A stretch of 64,000 bases of DNA from Kosakonia oryzendophytica (GCF_900094925.1 NZ_FMAY01000004.1:124001-188000), one strand, 5' to 3'; positions 54,376 to 62,980 are shown, numbered from the stretch's first letter. Notes: generated by a model from the letters alone, not told the origin. Program-made: numbers and translations.

Positions 54376-54381
54376 CCCCCT

Positions 54382-54405
54382 GGCAGGTTAATTTTGCGAC
54401 CTGCC
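54382..54405 (+). terminator. Hairpin after ybhK
   Basis: GGCAGGT (54382-54388) pairs with ACCTGCC (54399-54405) over a 10-base loop, followed by GATACCTTTCTT. The T-run is broken, so this is a weak terminator separating ybhK from the PmrA-controlled gene. Confidence 0.55.
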
Positions 54406-54414
54406 GATACCTTT

Positions 54415-54439
54415 CTTAATTTCTTAAGGTTGTCTTAAA
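54415..54439 (+). promoter_or_regulatory. PmrA box upstream of eptA
   Basis: CTTAAG-GTTGT-CTTAAA (54423-54439) fits the PmrA box (two YTTAAK halves with a 5-base spacer). An additional half, CTTAAT, lies 2 bp upstream at 54415-54420. It is 49 bp before the eptA ATG, a suitable place for activation by PmrA of the eptA-pmrA-pmrB operon. Confidence 0.85.
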
Positions 54440-54488
54440 AAAAAACGGTCATCCTTGTGTCACATTCTTTGCAGGATCCAGGTAAGCT

Positions 54489-56126
54489 ATGTTTCACTTT
54501 CGTCGGCCGACCTTAAGCCGCCTCACGTTTATTATCCTCTTTGCGCTCTATATCGCACTGGCCCTGAATGTCGTTTTTTATCATCAGGTTTTCACCCTGC
54601 TACCGGTTAACTCATTACGTAACTGGCTGGTGTTTCTTTCCATGCCCTTGGTGGCATTCAGCGTGATTAATATTGTGCTGTCACTGGCGTCATTTGTCTT
54701 CCTCGATCGCCTGATCATTACCCTGTTTGTATTGGTCAGCGCTGCCGCGCAATATTTTATTTCAACATTCGGCATCATTATTGACCGCTCGATGATCACC
54801 AATATTCTCGACACCACACCAGCGGAAAGTTTCGCGCTGCTGTCGACAAAAATGGTGCTGACGTTGTTATCAACCGCCGTACTGGCGATTATCATTGCCT
54901 GGTGGATAAAAATTAAGCCCGCACGTTCCGCCCTGCGCAGTATCACATTGCGCATTATCAGCGTGGTCATTTCTGCGTTGATCATCGTGCTGGTGGCGTT
55001 GCTGTTTTATAAAGATTACGCCTCGCTGTTTCGTAATAATAAAGAGCTGGTGAAATCACTGAGTCCGTCAAACTCCATTGCTGCATCCCTGTCATGGTAT
55101 TCCCATAACCAAACCGCCAATTTACCGCTGGTGAAAATAGGCGAAGATGCACGTCAGCGTCCGGAAATGCAAAACGGCCCGCGGAAAAACCTCACTATTC
55201 TGGTGCTGGGGGAAACCTCCCGTGCGGCGAACTTCTCTCTGGGCGGTTACGAGCGAGAAACTAACCCGCTGTTAAAAGAGGACAATGTCGCCTATTTCCC
55301 GAATACCGCCTCGTGCGGAACAGCGACGGCAATTTCCGTACCTTGCATGTTTTCCGGTATGGGGCGCGCCCATTACGACGACCAGCTTGCCGCGCATCAG
55401 GAAGGGTTGCTGGATATTATTCAGCGCGCCGGGATTAAGGTGCTGTGGAATGAAAACGACGGTGGTTGCAAAGGCGCATGTACGCGGGTGCCGACCCAGG
55501 ATATGACACAATTAAACCTGTCAGACCTTTGCATTGAAGGGGAGTGCCAGGATGAGATCTTATTCCGCGGTCTTGCAGACTATATTGATGCCTTGCAGGG
55601 CGACGGGATAATCGTATTGCACACCATTGGTAGCCATGGGCCGACCTATTACAACCGCTACCCGAAGCAGTTCCGTAAATTTACGCCGACCTGCGACACC
55701 AATGAAATTCAGACCTGCTCACAGCAGCAACTGGTCAATACTTACGATAATACTATTCTGTACGTCGACTATATTGTTGATAAAGCGATTAAATTGCTGC
55801 AATCAAAACAGGAAAAATTTACCACCAGCCTGGTATATCTCTCCGACCACGGGGAATCACTGGGTGAAAATGGCGTTTATTTGCATGGTTTGCCGTATTC
55901 CATTGCACCGGAAACACAAAAACATGTGCCGATGCTGATCTGGCTGTCTGATGACTATCAACAGCGTTACGGCATAAATAGTCAGTGTCTGCAAAAAAAT
56001 GCACGGGAGCGGGAAGTCTCGCAAGATAATCTCTTCCCAACCCTGTTGGGTATACTGGGCGTCAGCACGAAGGAGTACCATGCCCAGGACGATCTGTTAA
56101 CGTCATGCCGGGAGCAGGCTAAATGA
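54489..56126 (+). CDS. eptA: Lipid A phosphoethanolamine transferase EptA (PmrC)
   Basis: 545 residues (E. coli EptA 547). Five N-terminal membrane helices (DUF1705, to about residue 175) anchor a periplasmic sulfatase-fold domain. [19 protein letters not shown] carries the nucleophile Thr243; [21 protein letters not shown] supplies zinc ligands; cysteines such as [19 protein letters not shown] and EGECQDE match the disulfides of EptA/MCR enzymes. It adds phosphoethanolamine to lipid A and so lowers the binding of polymyxin-type peptides. A PmrA box precedes it and it overlaps pmrA by 4 bp. Confidence 0.96.
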   Translation: MFHFRRPTLSRLTFIILFALYIALALNVVFYHQVFTLLPVNSLRNWLVFLSMPLVAFSVINIVLSLASFVFLDRLIITLFVLVSAAAQYFISTFGIIIDRSMITNILDTTPAESFALLSTKMVLTLLSTAVLAIIIAWWIKIKPARSALRSITLRIISVVISALIIVLVALLFYKDYASLFRNNKELVKSLSPSNSIAASLSWYSHNQTANLPLVKIGEDARQRPEMQNGPRKNLTILVLGETSRAANFSLGGYERETNPLLKEDNVAYFPNTASCGTATAISVPCMFSGMGRAHYDDQLAAHQEGLLDIIQRAGIKVLWNENDGGCKGACTRVPTQDMTQLNLSDLCIEGECQDEILFRGLADYIDALQGDGIIVLHTIGSHGPTYYNRYPKQFRKFTPTCDTNEIQTCSQQQLVNTYDNTILYVDYIVDKAIKLLQSKQEKFTTSLVYLSDHGESLGENGVYLHGLPYSIAPETQKHVPMLIWLSDDYQQRYGINSQCLQKNAREREVSQDNLFPTLLGILGVSTKEYHAQDDLLTSCREQAK

Positions 56127-56794
56127 AAATTCTGGTAATTGAAGACGATGCCCTGCTGTTGCAGGGGTTGATCCTGGCCATGCAGAGTGAAGGATACGCC
56201 TGCGATGGCGTCTCTACTGCGCATGAAGCCACGCTGTGTCTGGCTAACGGGCATTACAGTCTCATCGTGCTCGATTTAGGGCTACCGGATGAAGACGGTT
56301 TACATTTGCTCACCCGGCTGCGTCGGGAAAAGTTCACCCAGCCGGTACTGATCCTGACCGCACGCGATACGCTGGAGGATCGTGTTACCGGGCTGGATAC
56401 CGGTGCGGACGATTATCTGGTCAAACCCTTCGCCCTTGATGAGCTGAATGCCCGCATCCGTGCGCTGCTGCGCCGTCGCCATAATGAGGGTGACAACGAA
56501 ATCACGCACGGCAACCTGACGCTGAACGTCACCCGCCGCCAGGCATGGCGGGACGGCCAGTTGCTGGACTTAACACCGAAAGAGTACGCTCTGCTGTCGC
56601 GTCTGATGCTAAAAGCCGACAGCCCGGTGCACAGAGAAATCCTCTACAACGATATCTACAACTGGGATAACGAACCCTCGACCAATACGCTGGAAGTCCA
56701 TATTCATAACCTGCGGGATAAAATTGGGAAGTCCCGGATCCGCACCGTCAGAGGGTTTGGTTATATGCTGGTGCAGGCCGGGGACCGGGACTGA
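56123..56794 (+). CDS. pmrA: Response regulator PmrA (BasR)
   Basis: 223 residues (E. coli 222), OmpR/PhoB type. Receiver domain 1-115 with phospho-acceptor Asp51 ([11 protein letters not shown]), Thr in LTARDT and Lys in YLVKPF; winged-helix DNA-binding domain about 125-220 ([53 protein letters not shown]). It activates lipid A modification genes by binding CTTAA-type boxes, of which two are found at this locus. Starts inside the eptA stop (ATGA). Confidence 0.96.
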   Translation: MKILVIEDDALLLQGLILAMQSEGYACDGVSTAHEATLCLANGHYSLIVLDLGLPDEDGLHLLTRLRREKFTQPVLILTARDTLEDRVTGLDTGADDYLVKPFALDELNARIRALLRRRHNEGDNEITHGNLTLNVTRRQAWRDGQLLDLTPKEYALLSRLMLKADSPVHREILYNDIYNWDNEPSTNTLEVHIHNLRDKIGKSRIRTVRGFGYMLVQAGDRD

Positions 56795-56797
56795 GTT

Positions 56798-57883
56798 ATG
56801 GCGATCTTCGATTTCAGGCGCTGGAGCATGCGCCGCCGGTTGTTGCTAACCATTGGCGGTATTCTGGTGTTTTGCCAGTTAATCAGCGTCTTCTGGCTGT
56901 GGCATGAAAGCGAGGAGCAGATCCAGTTGCTGGTGCAAAGCGCCATGCATAACCACAACAATCACAAACAGGTTGAACATGAAGTACGTGAAGCGGTCGC
57001 CAGCCTGTTGGTGCCCAGTCTGCTGATTGTCGGCCTGGCGTTGCTGATCTGCATGCAGGCGGTCAAAAACATCACCAGCCCGTTATCGGAGCTCCAGCAG
57101 GAGCTGAATAAACGCACCCCGGATAATCTGCAACCCATTACGCTCAATAACAGCGTCAGTGAAGTGGAAGCCGTGACTTCATCGATCAACGAGCTGGTCT
57201 CTCGTCTGACGCTGACGCTGGAACGGGAACGTCTGTTTACCGCCGATGTCGCTCATGAATTGCGCACCCCGCTGGCCGGGTTACGACTGCATCTCGAGCT
57301 GATGGCAAAAACCAGTGGCATCCCTGTCGACCCGCTGGTGCAACGCCTTGACCAGATGACCGAGAACATTGCGCAACTGCTGCAACTGGCACGAGTCGGG
57401 CAATCTTTTTCAGCGGGTAGTTATCAGCAGGTGATGCTGCTGGAAGACGTCGTGCTGCCTATTCAAAGCGAACTGGAAACAATGCTTGCCGGGCGGCAGC
57501 AGAAATTAGCGTTACCTGATAATGCGCAAACCATTCCGGTTTCCGGAGATGCGACCCTGTTGCGGGTGCTGGTGAGAAACCTGGTGGAAAATGCGCACCG
57601 CTACAGTCCTGCTGGCTCGACTATCTCTATCCACATTGAGCGCGCGGCAACGCCGGTGCTGGCCGTTGAGGATGAAGGTCCGGGGATAGACGAGAGTCGC
57701 AGCGGCGAGCTAAGCAAAGCCTTTGTGCGTATGGATAGCCGCTACGGCGGCACAGGGCTGGGGCTGAGCATCGTGTCACGCATCGCGCAACTGCATGAGG
57801 CTCAGTTCTTTTTGCACAACCGAAAAACAGCGTCCGGCGTGCGGGCCTGGGTTAAATTTCGCCCGGCAGCCCGCGGAGTATGA
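56798..57883 (+). CDS. pmrB: Sensor histidine kinase PmrB (BasS)
   Basis: 361 residues (E. coli 363). TM1 about 15-36, a short periplasmic loop about 37-67, TM2 about 68-88, HAMP, then the kinase: H box FTADVAHELRTPLAG with His153, N box NLVENAHRYSP, G boxes VEDEGPGID and GGTGLGLSIVSRI. The loop keeps a Glu pair (HESEEQIQ) and EVREA, which sense Fe(III)/Al(III) in relatives, but carries an unusual cluster of His residues (51, 53, 56, 61). Starts 3 bp after pmrA; last gene of the operon. Confidence 0.95.
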   Translation: MAIFDFRRWSMRRRLLLTIGGILVFCQLISVFWLWHESEEQIQLLVQSAMHNHNNHKQVEHEVREAVASLLVPSLLIVGLALLICMQAVKNITSPLSELQQELNKRTPDNLQPITLNNSVSEVEAVTSSINELVSRLTLTLERERLFTADVAHELRTPLAGLRLHLELMAKTSGIPVDPLVQRLDQMTENIAQLLQLARVGQSFSAGSYQQVMLLEDVVLPIQSELETMLAGRQQKLALPDNAQTIPVSGDATLLRVLVRNLVENAHRYSPAGSTISIHIERAATPVLAVEDEGPGIDESRSGELSKAFVRMDSRYGGTGLGLSIVSRIAQLHEAQFFLHNRKTASGVRAWVKFRPAARGV

Positions 57884-57976
57884 TCAATACGTCAGCACCC
57901 ACAGGTGGCTGAAACCAATAATTAACGCCAGAGCAAAAGCGACGGCGAAAAACTCACGAAGATTCATTTGTTGCAT
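57884..57976 (-). CDS. pmrR: 30-residue membrane peptide, probable PmrR
   Basis: A 30-codon gene convergent to pmrB, its stop touching the pmrB stop. The product has a short polar N-terminus (MQQMNLREFF), a single membrane helix (AVAFALALIIGF) and the end SHLWVLTY. E. coli/Salmonella PmrR is also about 30 residues with one helix and ends YIWFATY; it is a PmrA-induced inhibitor of the lipid A kinase LpxT. A strong Shine-Dalgarno (GGAGGAG, 8 bp spacing) and an upstream PmrA box on the same strand support it. Overall identity to known PmrR is low, so the name rests on size, ending, location and regulation. Confidence 0.78.
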   Translation of the reverse strand: MQQMNLREFFAVAFALALIIGFSHLWVLTY

Positions 57977-58020
57977 CACACTCTCCTCCAGTAAAGCGGA
58001 AGCTAGTGTGTCAGCGCAGT

Positions 58021-58037
58021 ATTAAGTCAACATTAAG
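58021..58037 (-). promoter_or_regulatory. PmrA box upstream of pmrR
   Basis: On the minus strand the site reads CTTAAT-GTTGA-CTTAAT, with two perfect halves and a 5-base spacer. It matches the eptA box at 14 of the first 16 positions. It is 45 bp before the pmrR ATG, nearly the same distance as the eptA box from its ATG. Confidence 0.85.
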
Positions 58038-58062
58038 GCGAGTCTGCCGGTTCGCCTTAATG
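58031..58062. terminator. uvrB terminator hairpin overlapping the pmrR control site
   Basis: CATTAAGGCGA (58031-58041) and TCGCCTTAATG (58052-58062) form a perfect 11-bp stem with a 10-base loop. It begins 17 bp beyond the uvrB stop and is the only terminator-like structure there. One PmrA half-site (58032-58037) lies in its arm. No long T-run is present. Confidence 0.6.
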
Positions 58063-58078
58063 TGTGACGGAGTGCAAA

Positions 58079-60100
58079 TTATGACGCGGCAATAAACAGA
58101 TCCCGCAGTTGGTGTAACTGATCGCGCACTTTTGCCGCTTCCTCGAACTCGAGATTTTGCGCGTGCTGCATCATCTGCCCTTCCAGCTCGTGGATTTTCT
58201 GCTGTAGCGCTTTCGGCGTCAGCGCCAGTTCGGCTGCTTCCACCTGAGCAGGGGTTCTGGATTTTCCACGCCCTTTCGCCCGGGTTTTCGCCAGCCCTTC
58301 GCCCAGCGCCAGAATATCCACCACTTTCTTGTTAAGGCCCTGTGGCGTAATGCCGTGCTCTTCGTTGTAGCGCTGTTGTTTCTCGCGGCGGCGTTCGGTT
58401 TCCCCTATCGCCTTCGCCATCGACGGCGTGATTTTATCGCCGTACAGAATCGCCTTGCCGTTAATGTTACGCGCCGCGCGCCCGATGGTCTGAATAAGCG
58501 AGCGTTCAGAACGCAGGAAACCCTCTTTGTCAGCATCCAGGATCGCCACCAGCGACACTTCCGGCATATCCAGCCCCTCACGCAGCAAGTTGATGCCGAC
58601 CAGCACATCAAACTCGCCCAGACGCAGGTCGCGGATAATCTCCATACGCTCGACAGTATCAATATCGGAGTGCAGATAGCGCACCTTCTCGCCGTGTTCT
58701 TCAAGGTATTCGGTGAGATCTTCCGCCATCCGTTTGGTCAGGGTCGTGACCAGCACGCGTTCGTTAATCGCCGAGCGTTTACGAATTTCCGACAGCAAAT
58801 CGTCAACCTGCGTCGCTACTGGCCGCACTTCAATCACCGGATCAAGCAGACCGGTTGGGCGCACCACCTGGTCAATCACTTCGTTACCCGATTTTTCCAG
58901 CTCGTAGTTGCCCGGCGTTGCGGAAACATAAATTGACTGCGGCGCAAGCGCTTCAAACTCTTCGAACTTCAACGGACGGTTATCCAGCGCAGAAGGCAGG
59001 CGGAAACCATACTCTACCAGCGTCTCCTTACGTGCTCTGTCGCCACGGTACATACCGCCGATTTGCGGAATGGTAACGTGGGACTCATCGATGACCAGTA
59101 ACCCGTCGGCTGGCAGGTAGTCAAACAATGTCGGCGGCGGTTCGCCCGGTCCGCGACCGGAGAGAAAGCGGGAGTAGTTTTCAATCCCGGAGCAGTAACC
59201 TAGCTCGTTCATCATCTCCAAATCGAACTGCGTGCGCTGGCTGAGTCGCTGCTCTTCCAGAAGTTTATTGTTCGCCAGTAGCGACTTGCGCCGCTCGGCG
59301 AGCTCCACTTTGATCTCTTCCATCGCCTGCACGATGCGCTCACGCGGCGTCACGTAGTGCGTCTTCGGGTAGATGGTAAAACGCTGCACCGTCGATTCCA
59401 CATGTCCGGTGAGCGGGTCAAACAGCGACAGACGCTCGACCTCTTCATCAAACAACTCCACGCGCAGGGCGAGATCGTCCGATTCTGCGGGGAAAATATC
59501 GATCACCTCGCCGCGAACGCGAAACGTACCGCGCTGGAAAGCCTGATCGTTACGGGTGTACTGCAGCTCCGCCAGGCGACGCAGAATCGAACGCTGATCG
59601 ATAATCATCCCCTTGGTCAAATGCAGCATCATTTTCAGGTACAAATCCGGGTCGCCCAGACCGTAAATCGCCGATACCGATGCCACCACAATCACATCAC
59701 GTCGCTCCAGCAGCGCTTTGGTTGCCGACAAGCGCATCTGCTCGATATGTTCGTTAACCGAGGCGTCTTTTTCGATAAACGTGTCCGAGCTGGGAACATA
59801 GGCTTCCGGCTGATAGTAGTCGTAGTAGGAGACGAAATACTCCACGGCATTGTCCGGAAAAAACTCCTTCATCTCACCATATAGCTGCGCGGCCAGCGTC
59901 TTGTTGGGTGCCAGCACCATAGTGGGACGTTGCAAATCGGCAATGACGTTGGCGACGGTGAACGTCTTTCCTGAACCCGTTACCCCAAGCAACGTTTGGT
60001 GCGCGAGACCGTCTTCCAGGCCTTCCTTGAGGCGACGGATAGCTTCAGGCTGATCGCCGGAAGGGCGAAAAGCGGAATTCAGTTTGAACGGTTTACTCAT
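58079..60100 (-). CDS. uvrB: Excinuclease ABC subunit B (UvrB)
   Basis: 673 residues, as in E. coli. Walker [14 protein letters not shown] near residue 40, the beta-hairpin [21 protein letters not shown] (near 92-112) that pries open damaged [19 protein letters not shown], helicase motif [11 protein letters not shown] and the C-terminal UVR helix pair ([27 protein letters not shown]) that contacts UvrC. It verifies lesions in nucleotide excision repair. LexA box in the promoter. Confidence 0.98.
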   Translation of the reverse strand: MSKPFKLNSAFRPSGDQPEAIRRLKEGLEDGLAHQTLLGVTGSGKTFTVANVIADLQRPTMVLAPNKTLAAQLYGEMKEFFPDNAVEYFVSYYDYYQPEAYVPSSDTFIEKDASVNEHIEQMRLSATKALLERRDVIVVASVSAIYGLGDPDLYLKMMLHLTKGMIIDQRSILRRLAELQYTRNDQAFQRGTFRVRGEVIDIFPAESDDLALRVELFDEEVERLSLFDPLTGHVESTVQRFTIYPKTHYVTPRERIVQAMEEIKVELAERRKSLLANNKLLEEQRLSQRTQFDLEMMNELGYCSGIENYSRFLSGRGPGEPPPTLFDYLPADGLLVIDESHVTIPQIGGMYRGDRARKETLVEYGFRLPSALDNRPLKFEEFEALAPQSIYVSATPGNYELEKSGNEVIDQVVRPTGLLDPVIEVRPVATQVDDLLSEIRKRSAINERVLVTTLTKRMAEDLTEYLEEHGEKVRYLHSDIDTVERMEIIRDLRLGEFDVLVGINLLREGLDMPEVSLVAILDADKEGFLRSERSLIQTIGRAARNINGKAILYGDKITPSMAKAIGETERRREKQQRYNEEHGITPQGLNKKVVDILALGEGLAKTRAKGRGKSRTPAQVEAAELALTPKALQQKIHELEGQMMQHAQNLEFEEAAKVRDQLHQLRDLFIAAS

Positions 60101-60176
60101 GGACGGCTACCTGATGAAGGAGTGAGCGAGCAGGTAACATATTTTACTCACCCTGGTTACTTTTGCCAACTCATAA

Positions 60177-60196
60177 TACTGGATGAAAAAACAGTA
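60177..60196 (-). promoter_or_regulatory. LexA (SOS) box of uvrB
   Basis: TACTGGATGAAAAAACAGTA has the CTG-N10-CAG core of a LexA site and closely resembles the E. coli uvrB box (CTGTTTTTTTATCCAG read on the gene strand). It is about 75 bp before the uvrB ATG. Confidence 0.92.
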
Positions 60197-60672
60197 GCGG
60201 ATTACTCAATTTGTTCTACCCGGGGTTAGGACACAGGTTCGCGCCTGAAATTTCTTCGTCAGCAAGATAAAACACCAAACCTTTCCGGTTATCCCCAGAA
60301 TTTTTTCTCTTTTAACAATTGTCAAGCCAGTCGGTGAAAGTTTTGTGGCACCCAGTGACACTTTTCTTACAGGCATTGATTTTACATAACCAATTGATAT
60401 TAAAAAAGAATAACAAAAAGCCGTGTTTCGCACCAATTCAGGCGCAAGCCGCGTCCCTTCTCGCTTGCCGTGCGTTTTCTAACTCTAATACACAAGGTTA
60501 TCCACAGGAATAGTGGATAACTGCCGCCAGGCCGGATAGTCCGCCCCCCGCCAAATTCCCATTCCGTCCCAGGTCGGGGAGATTAAAAAATTTTTATCAC
60601 TTCTTTTTGATTATTATCAGCTAACGAAGCGCGAGATCCGCATGAGATCCTTCTCACACTTCGTAGCTTTGC
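60197..60672. other. Long gap between uvrB and the UrtE-like gene
   Basis: A gap of about 475 bp before the control sites listed separately, with no credible gene; the short open frames have neither Shine-Dalgarno nor family features. It contains AT-rich tracts (60385-60420, 60580-60625) and an inverted pair of DnaA-box-like sequences, TTATCCACA at 60498-60506 and AGTGGATAA at 60512-60520. Confidence 0.5.
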
Positions 60673-60711
60673 TGCACCACCATTCGTCACTACAAGCACT
60701 GGCAAAGTGCA
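60673..60711 (+). promoter_or_regulatory. Two NtrC-like sites upstream of the UrtE-like gene
   Basis: AGCACTGGCAAAGTGCA (60695-60711) carries both NtrC halves (GCACT-N5-AGTGC). TGCACCACCATTCGTCA (60673-60689) has one perfect half (TGCACC) and a poor second half. The centres are 22 bp apart, and they lie about 85-120 bp upstream of the sigma54-type promoter, a normal enhancer distance. Confidence 0.6.
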
Positions 60712-60795
60712 GGATTTTTCCCTGCTATCTCCCTTTCCGGCATTTTAAATACCAGTGAGATCGGTCGTATCCGAAAAAAAAGCCTTTTTTACGTT

Positions 60796-60814
60796 CTGGC
60801 AAGCCTTTTGCACT
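60796..60814 (+). promoter_or_regulatory. Near-consensus sigma54 promoter of the UrtE-like gene
   Basis: CTGGCAAGCCTTTTGCACT has TGGCA at -24 and a perfect TTGCA at -12 with the exact spacing (consensus TGGCAC-N5-TTGCA). It is closer to consensus than the glnH promoter of this same window. It lies 38 bp before ATG 60852. Confidence 0.8.
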
Positions 60815-60851
60815 ATCCCTGTGTCACCAGATCCGGAAGAAGGAGCGGACC

Positions 60852-61574
60852 ATGTTGAGCTTACGCGCAGTGAACCAGTATTACGGTAACCAGCATACCT
60901 TATGGAATATCGACCTTGATTTAACCCCCGGCGCCTGCACATCCGTCATCGGGCTGCCGGGAATGGGCAAAACCACGCTGATAAACTGCATTACCGGCTA
61001 TTTACCCGTTGAGAGCGGCAGCATGATTTGGCAGGAAGCTGGCGCGCCGCCGCGAGACCTGCTGAATGTGCGGGCTGAACATCGCTGCGCTATGGGAATG
61101 GGTTATGTGCCGCAAGACCGGCGAATATTTTCGCAACTGACCGTTGAGGAGAACCTGCATATTGCCATGATGGCCGGAGGTGCAGCACGCAATGCGGTGA
61201 GTCAGGATATCTACGATCTCTTCCCGGAACTGTACACGCTGCGTAAGACCCGGGGCGCGGGGTTGTCGGAAGATAATCAGCAGCAACTGGCAATGGCGCG
61301 AGCGCTGGTGACGCACCCGCGGTTATTAATCCTTGATGAGCCAACGCGCGGTCTGGGCCAGGCATTTGTGCATAAACTGGGCAATTTGATCGTCCGGCTT
61401 AACCAGGACTTCGGCATCACTATTTTACTGGCTGAGCAACAACTTGCCTTTATCCGCCGGGTCGCAGATCGCTTCTGTCTGCTCCACCGGGGACGTAGCG
61501 TTGCCGAAGGGGAAGTTAAGCAACTGGACGATCGGATGTTGTCACACTGGATGACACCGGATTCAGCACGCTGA
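60852..61574 (+). CDS. Orphan UrtE/LivF-type ABC transporter ATP-binding protein
   Basis: 240 residues, most like UrtE, one of the two ATPases of urea/branched-chain amide importers (start MLSLRAVNQYYGNQHTLW; GYVPQDRRIFSQLTVEENL; LFPELYTLRKTRGAGL). Walker A is GLPGMGKTT and Walker B LLILDEPTRGL, but the signature LSGGQ is replaced by LSEDNQQQLAMARAL, losing both glycines. No permease, binding protein or second ATPase lies nearby, so it must pair with distant subunits, act alone or be decaying. AAGAAGGAG precedes the ATG. Its last 59 bp overlap the end of bioD on the other strand. E. coli has no gene here. Confidence 0.85.
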   Translation: MLSLRAVNQYYGNQHTLWNIDLDLTPGACTSVIGLPGMGKTTLINCITGYLPVESGSMIWQEAGAPPRDLLNVRAEHRCAMGMGYVPQDRRIFSQLTVEENLHIAMMAGGAARNAVSQDIYDLFPELYTLRKTRGAGLSEDNQQQLAMARALVTHPRLLILDEPTRGLGQAFVHKLGNLIVRLNQDFGITILLAEQQLAFIRRVADRFCLLHRGRSVAEGEVKQLDDRMLSHWMTPDSAR

Positions 61575-62238
61575 GATCAAGATAATGACCCGTTCTCTCT
61601 TTTTCCGGCGCGTGGGCAAACCAGGGGATTTCGCCAATCAGCGGAGCCTGCATCACGCGCCGAAGCGTCGCCAGATATTCAGAATGGCGTTTACCCGGTT
61701 TCACCACACCATTCGCAATCCAGCCTGCCAGCGTTAAACCCGCCTGCCGTATTGCCTGCGCTGTCAGCATCGCATGATTGATGCAGCCCAGTTTGACCCC
61801 GACCACAAGGATCACCGGCAATTGCTCCTGCACGACCCAGTCGGCAAAGGTCAGCGTCTCGGACAATGGCGTGAACCAACCGCCTGCGCCTTCCACCAGC
61901 AGCCATTCCGCCTGCTCAGAGAGCGTGCGTAACCCGGCAGACATGACCTTTGCCTCAATCGGCTCACTCACATCCGCGCTGACAATATGCGGCGATGTCG
62001 GCTCGGCAAAGGTGTAGGGATTAACGCTGTGGTAATCCAGCGGCAGACTACTGTGCAACTGCAGTGCCAGCGCATCGCTATTACGCAGTCCTTCCGCGGT
62101 CATTTCGCTGCCGGACGCTACCGGCTTGTAACCAGCGCTGCGTAAACCACGCAGATTCGCCGCCTGCAACAGCGCGCAACTGGCTACCGTTTTCCCCACT
62201 TCCGTGTCTGTTCCGGTGACAAAATACCGTTCACTCAC
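61516..62238 (-). CDS. bioD: Dethiobiotin synthetase BioD
   Basis: 240 residues; E. coli BioD is 225. P-loop [16 protein letters not shown] at the start, then [20 protein letters not shown] and [20 protein letters not shown]. It uses ATP and bicarbonate to close the ureido ring of dethiobiotin. The C-terminus is about 15 residues longer (after GHYLDLSVL), and this extension lies in the stretch that overlaps the UrtE-like gene on the other strand. Overlaps bioC by 8 bp at its start. Confidence 0.95.
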   Translation of the reverse strand: MSERYFVTGTDTEVGKTVASCALLQAANLRGLRSAGYKPVASGSEMTAEGLRNSDALALQLHSSLPLDYHSVNPYTFAEPTSPHIVSADVSEPIEAKVMSAGLRTLSEQAEWLLVEGAGGWFTPLSETLTFADWVVQEQLPVILVVGVKLGCINHAMLTAQAIRQAGLTLAGWIANGVVKPGKRHSEYLATLRRVMQAPLIGEIPWFAHAPEKERTGHYLDLSVLNPVSSSVTTSDRPVA

Positions 62239-62980
62239 GCGTGATCACTCCCCAAAAAAGATGGTACGTCAGAGGACATTTCCCCTGCTGTTGCGGCCAG
62301 GCCAGTTGTAAACGTTGCAGTTTGCTGCGCGTCAGCCCCTGCTGCCTGCCCGCATGTAAATGTGTAGCGCCAATGCCTTTTAACGAACGCAACGCCTGTG
62401 TGGCATCCTCAAAACAGAGAGTGATGCGCTCCACGCCGCTGCGCAACCGCCAGCCCTGTAATGCCTGATGGATCGCGGGTAAGGGTAAAAAACGGTTTGC
62501 GTGTTGATGGTGATCAACCGCGCGCCAGGCCACATTCAGCTCTGGCAATGAATCCTCCACCAGCGTGGTAAAGGCCACCTGTCCGCCAGGGCGCGTGACG
62601 CGGTACAGTTCGCCAATCGCCTGTTGCAAGTCATCACACCACTGCACCGCCAGGTTGCTCCACACCAGTGAAAAAGAGGCATCCTCAAAGGGCAATGCTT
62701 CGATATCCCCGGCCACATAATGCTGCGCACTGTGCTGGCGACGGGCTTCATCCAGCATCGCTGGCGAGAGATCCAACGCGGTAACCTCGCTGCCCTGCCC
62801 ACGCCAGTAACGGCTCATCCCGCCGGGGCCACAACCGGCATCCAGCACAGGCAATGGCGCGATATTCTCCAGTTGCGCAAGCAGTACATCCGCACTCAAA
62901 CGTTGTAGTTCATCGTGCTGACAATAGCTCTGCGCCGCCCGGCCAAAAGCGGCGGCGATAGCCTGTTTATTCACAGCCAT
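62231..62980 (-). CDS. bioC: Malonyl-ACP O-methyltransferase BioC
   Basis: 249 residues (E. coli 251). SAM-binding motif [15 protein letters not shown] near residue 46, then [28 protein letters not shown] and [13 protein letters not shown]. It methylates malonyl-ACP so that fatty-acid synthesis can build the pimeloyl chain of biotin. I chose ATG 62980 ([13 protein letters not shown]), which matches E. coli [14 protein letters not shown]. Overlaps bioF by 14 bp and bioD by 8 bp. Confidence 0.96.
   Translation of the reverse strand: MAVNKQAIAAAFGRAAQSYCQHDELQRLSADVLLAQLENIAPLPVLDAGCGPGGMSRYWRGQGSEVTALDLSPAMLDEARRQHSAQHYVAGDIEALPFEDASFSLVWSNLAVQWCDDLQQAIGELYRVTRPGGQVAFTTLVEDSLPELNVAWRAVDHHQHANRFLPLPAIHQALQGWRLRSGVERITLCFEDATQALRSLKGIGATHLHAGRQQGLTRSKLQRLQLAWPQQQGKCPLTYHLFWGVITRE

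Noticed and set aside
54415-57883. Mobile element carrying the pmrCAB unit
   Set aside because: No transposase, integrase, tRNA target, long inverted ends or direct repeats were seen at either border, and base composition looks like that of the neighbours.
60206-60513. Short open frames in the uvrB/UrtE-like gap
   Set aside because: No Shine-Dalgarno, no hydrophobic or conserved pattern, and frames on both strands overlap each other.
60498-60520. Replication origin
   Set aside because: Only two DnaA-box-like sequences are present, with no cluster of further boxes and no typical origin neighbours such as dnaA, gidA or rep genes. Kept as a regulatory observation only.
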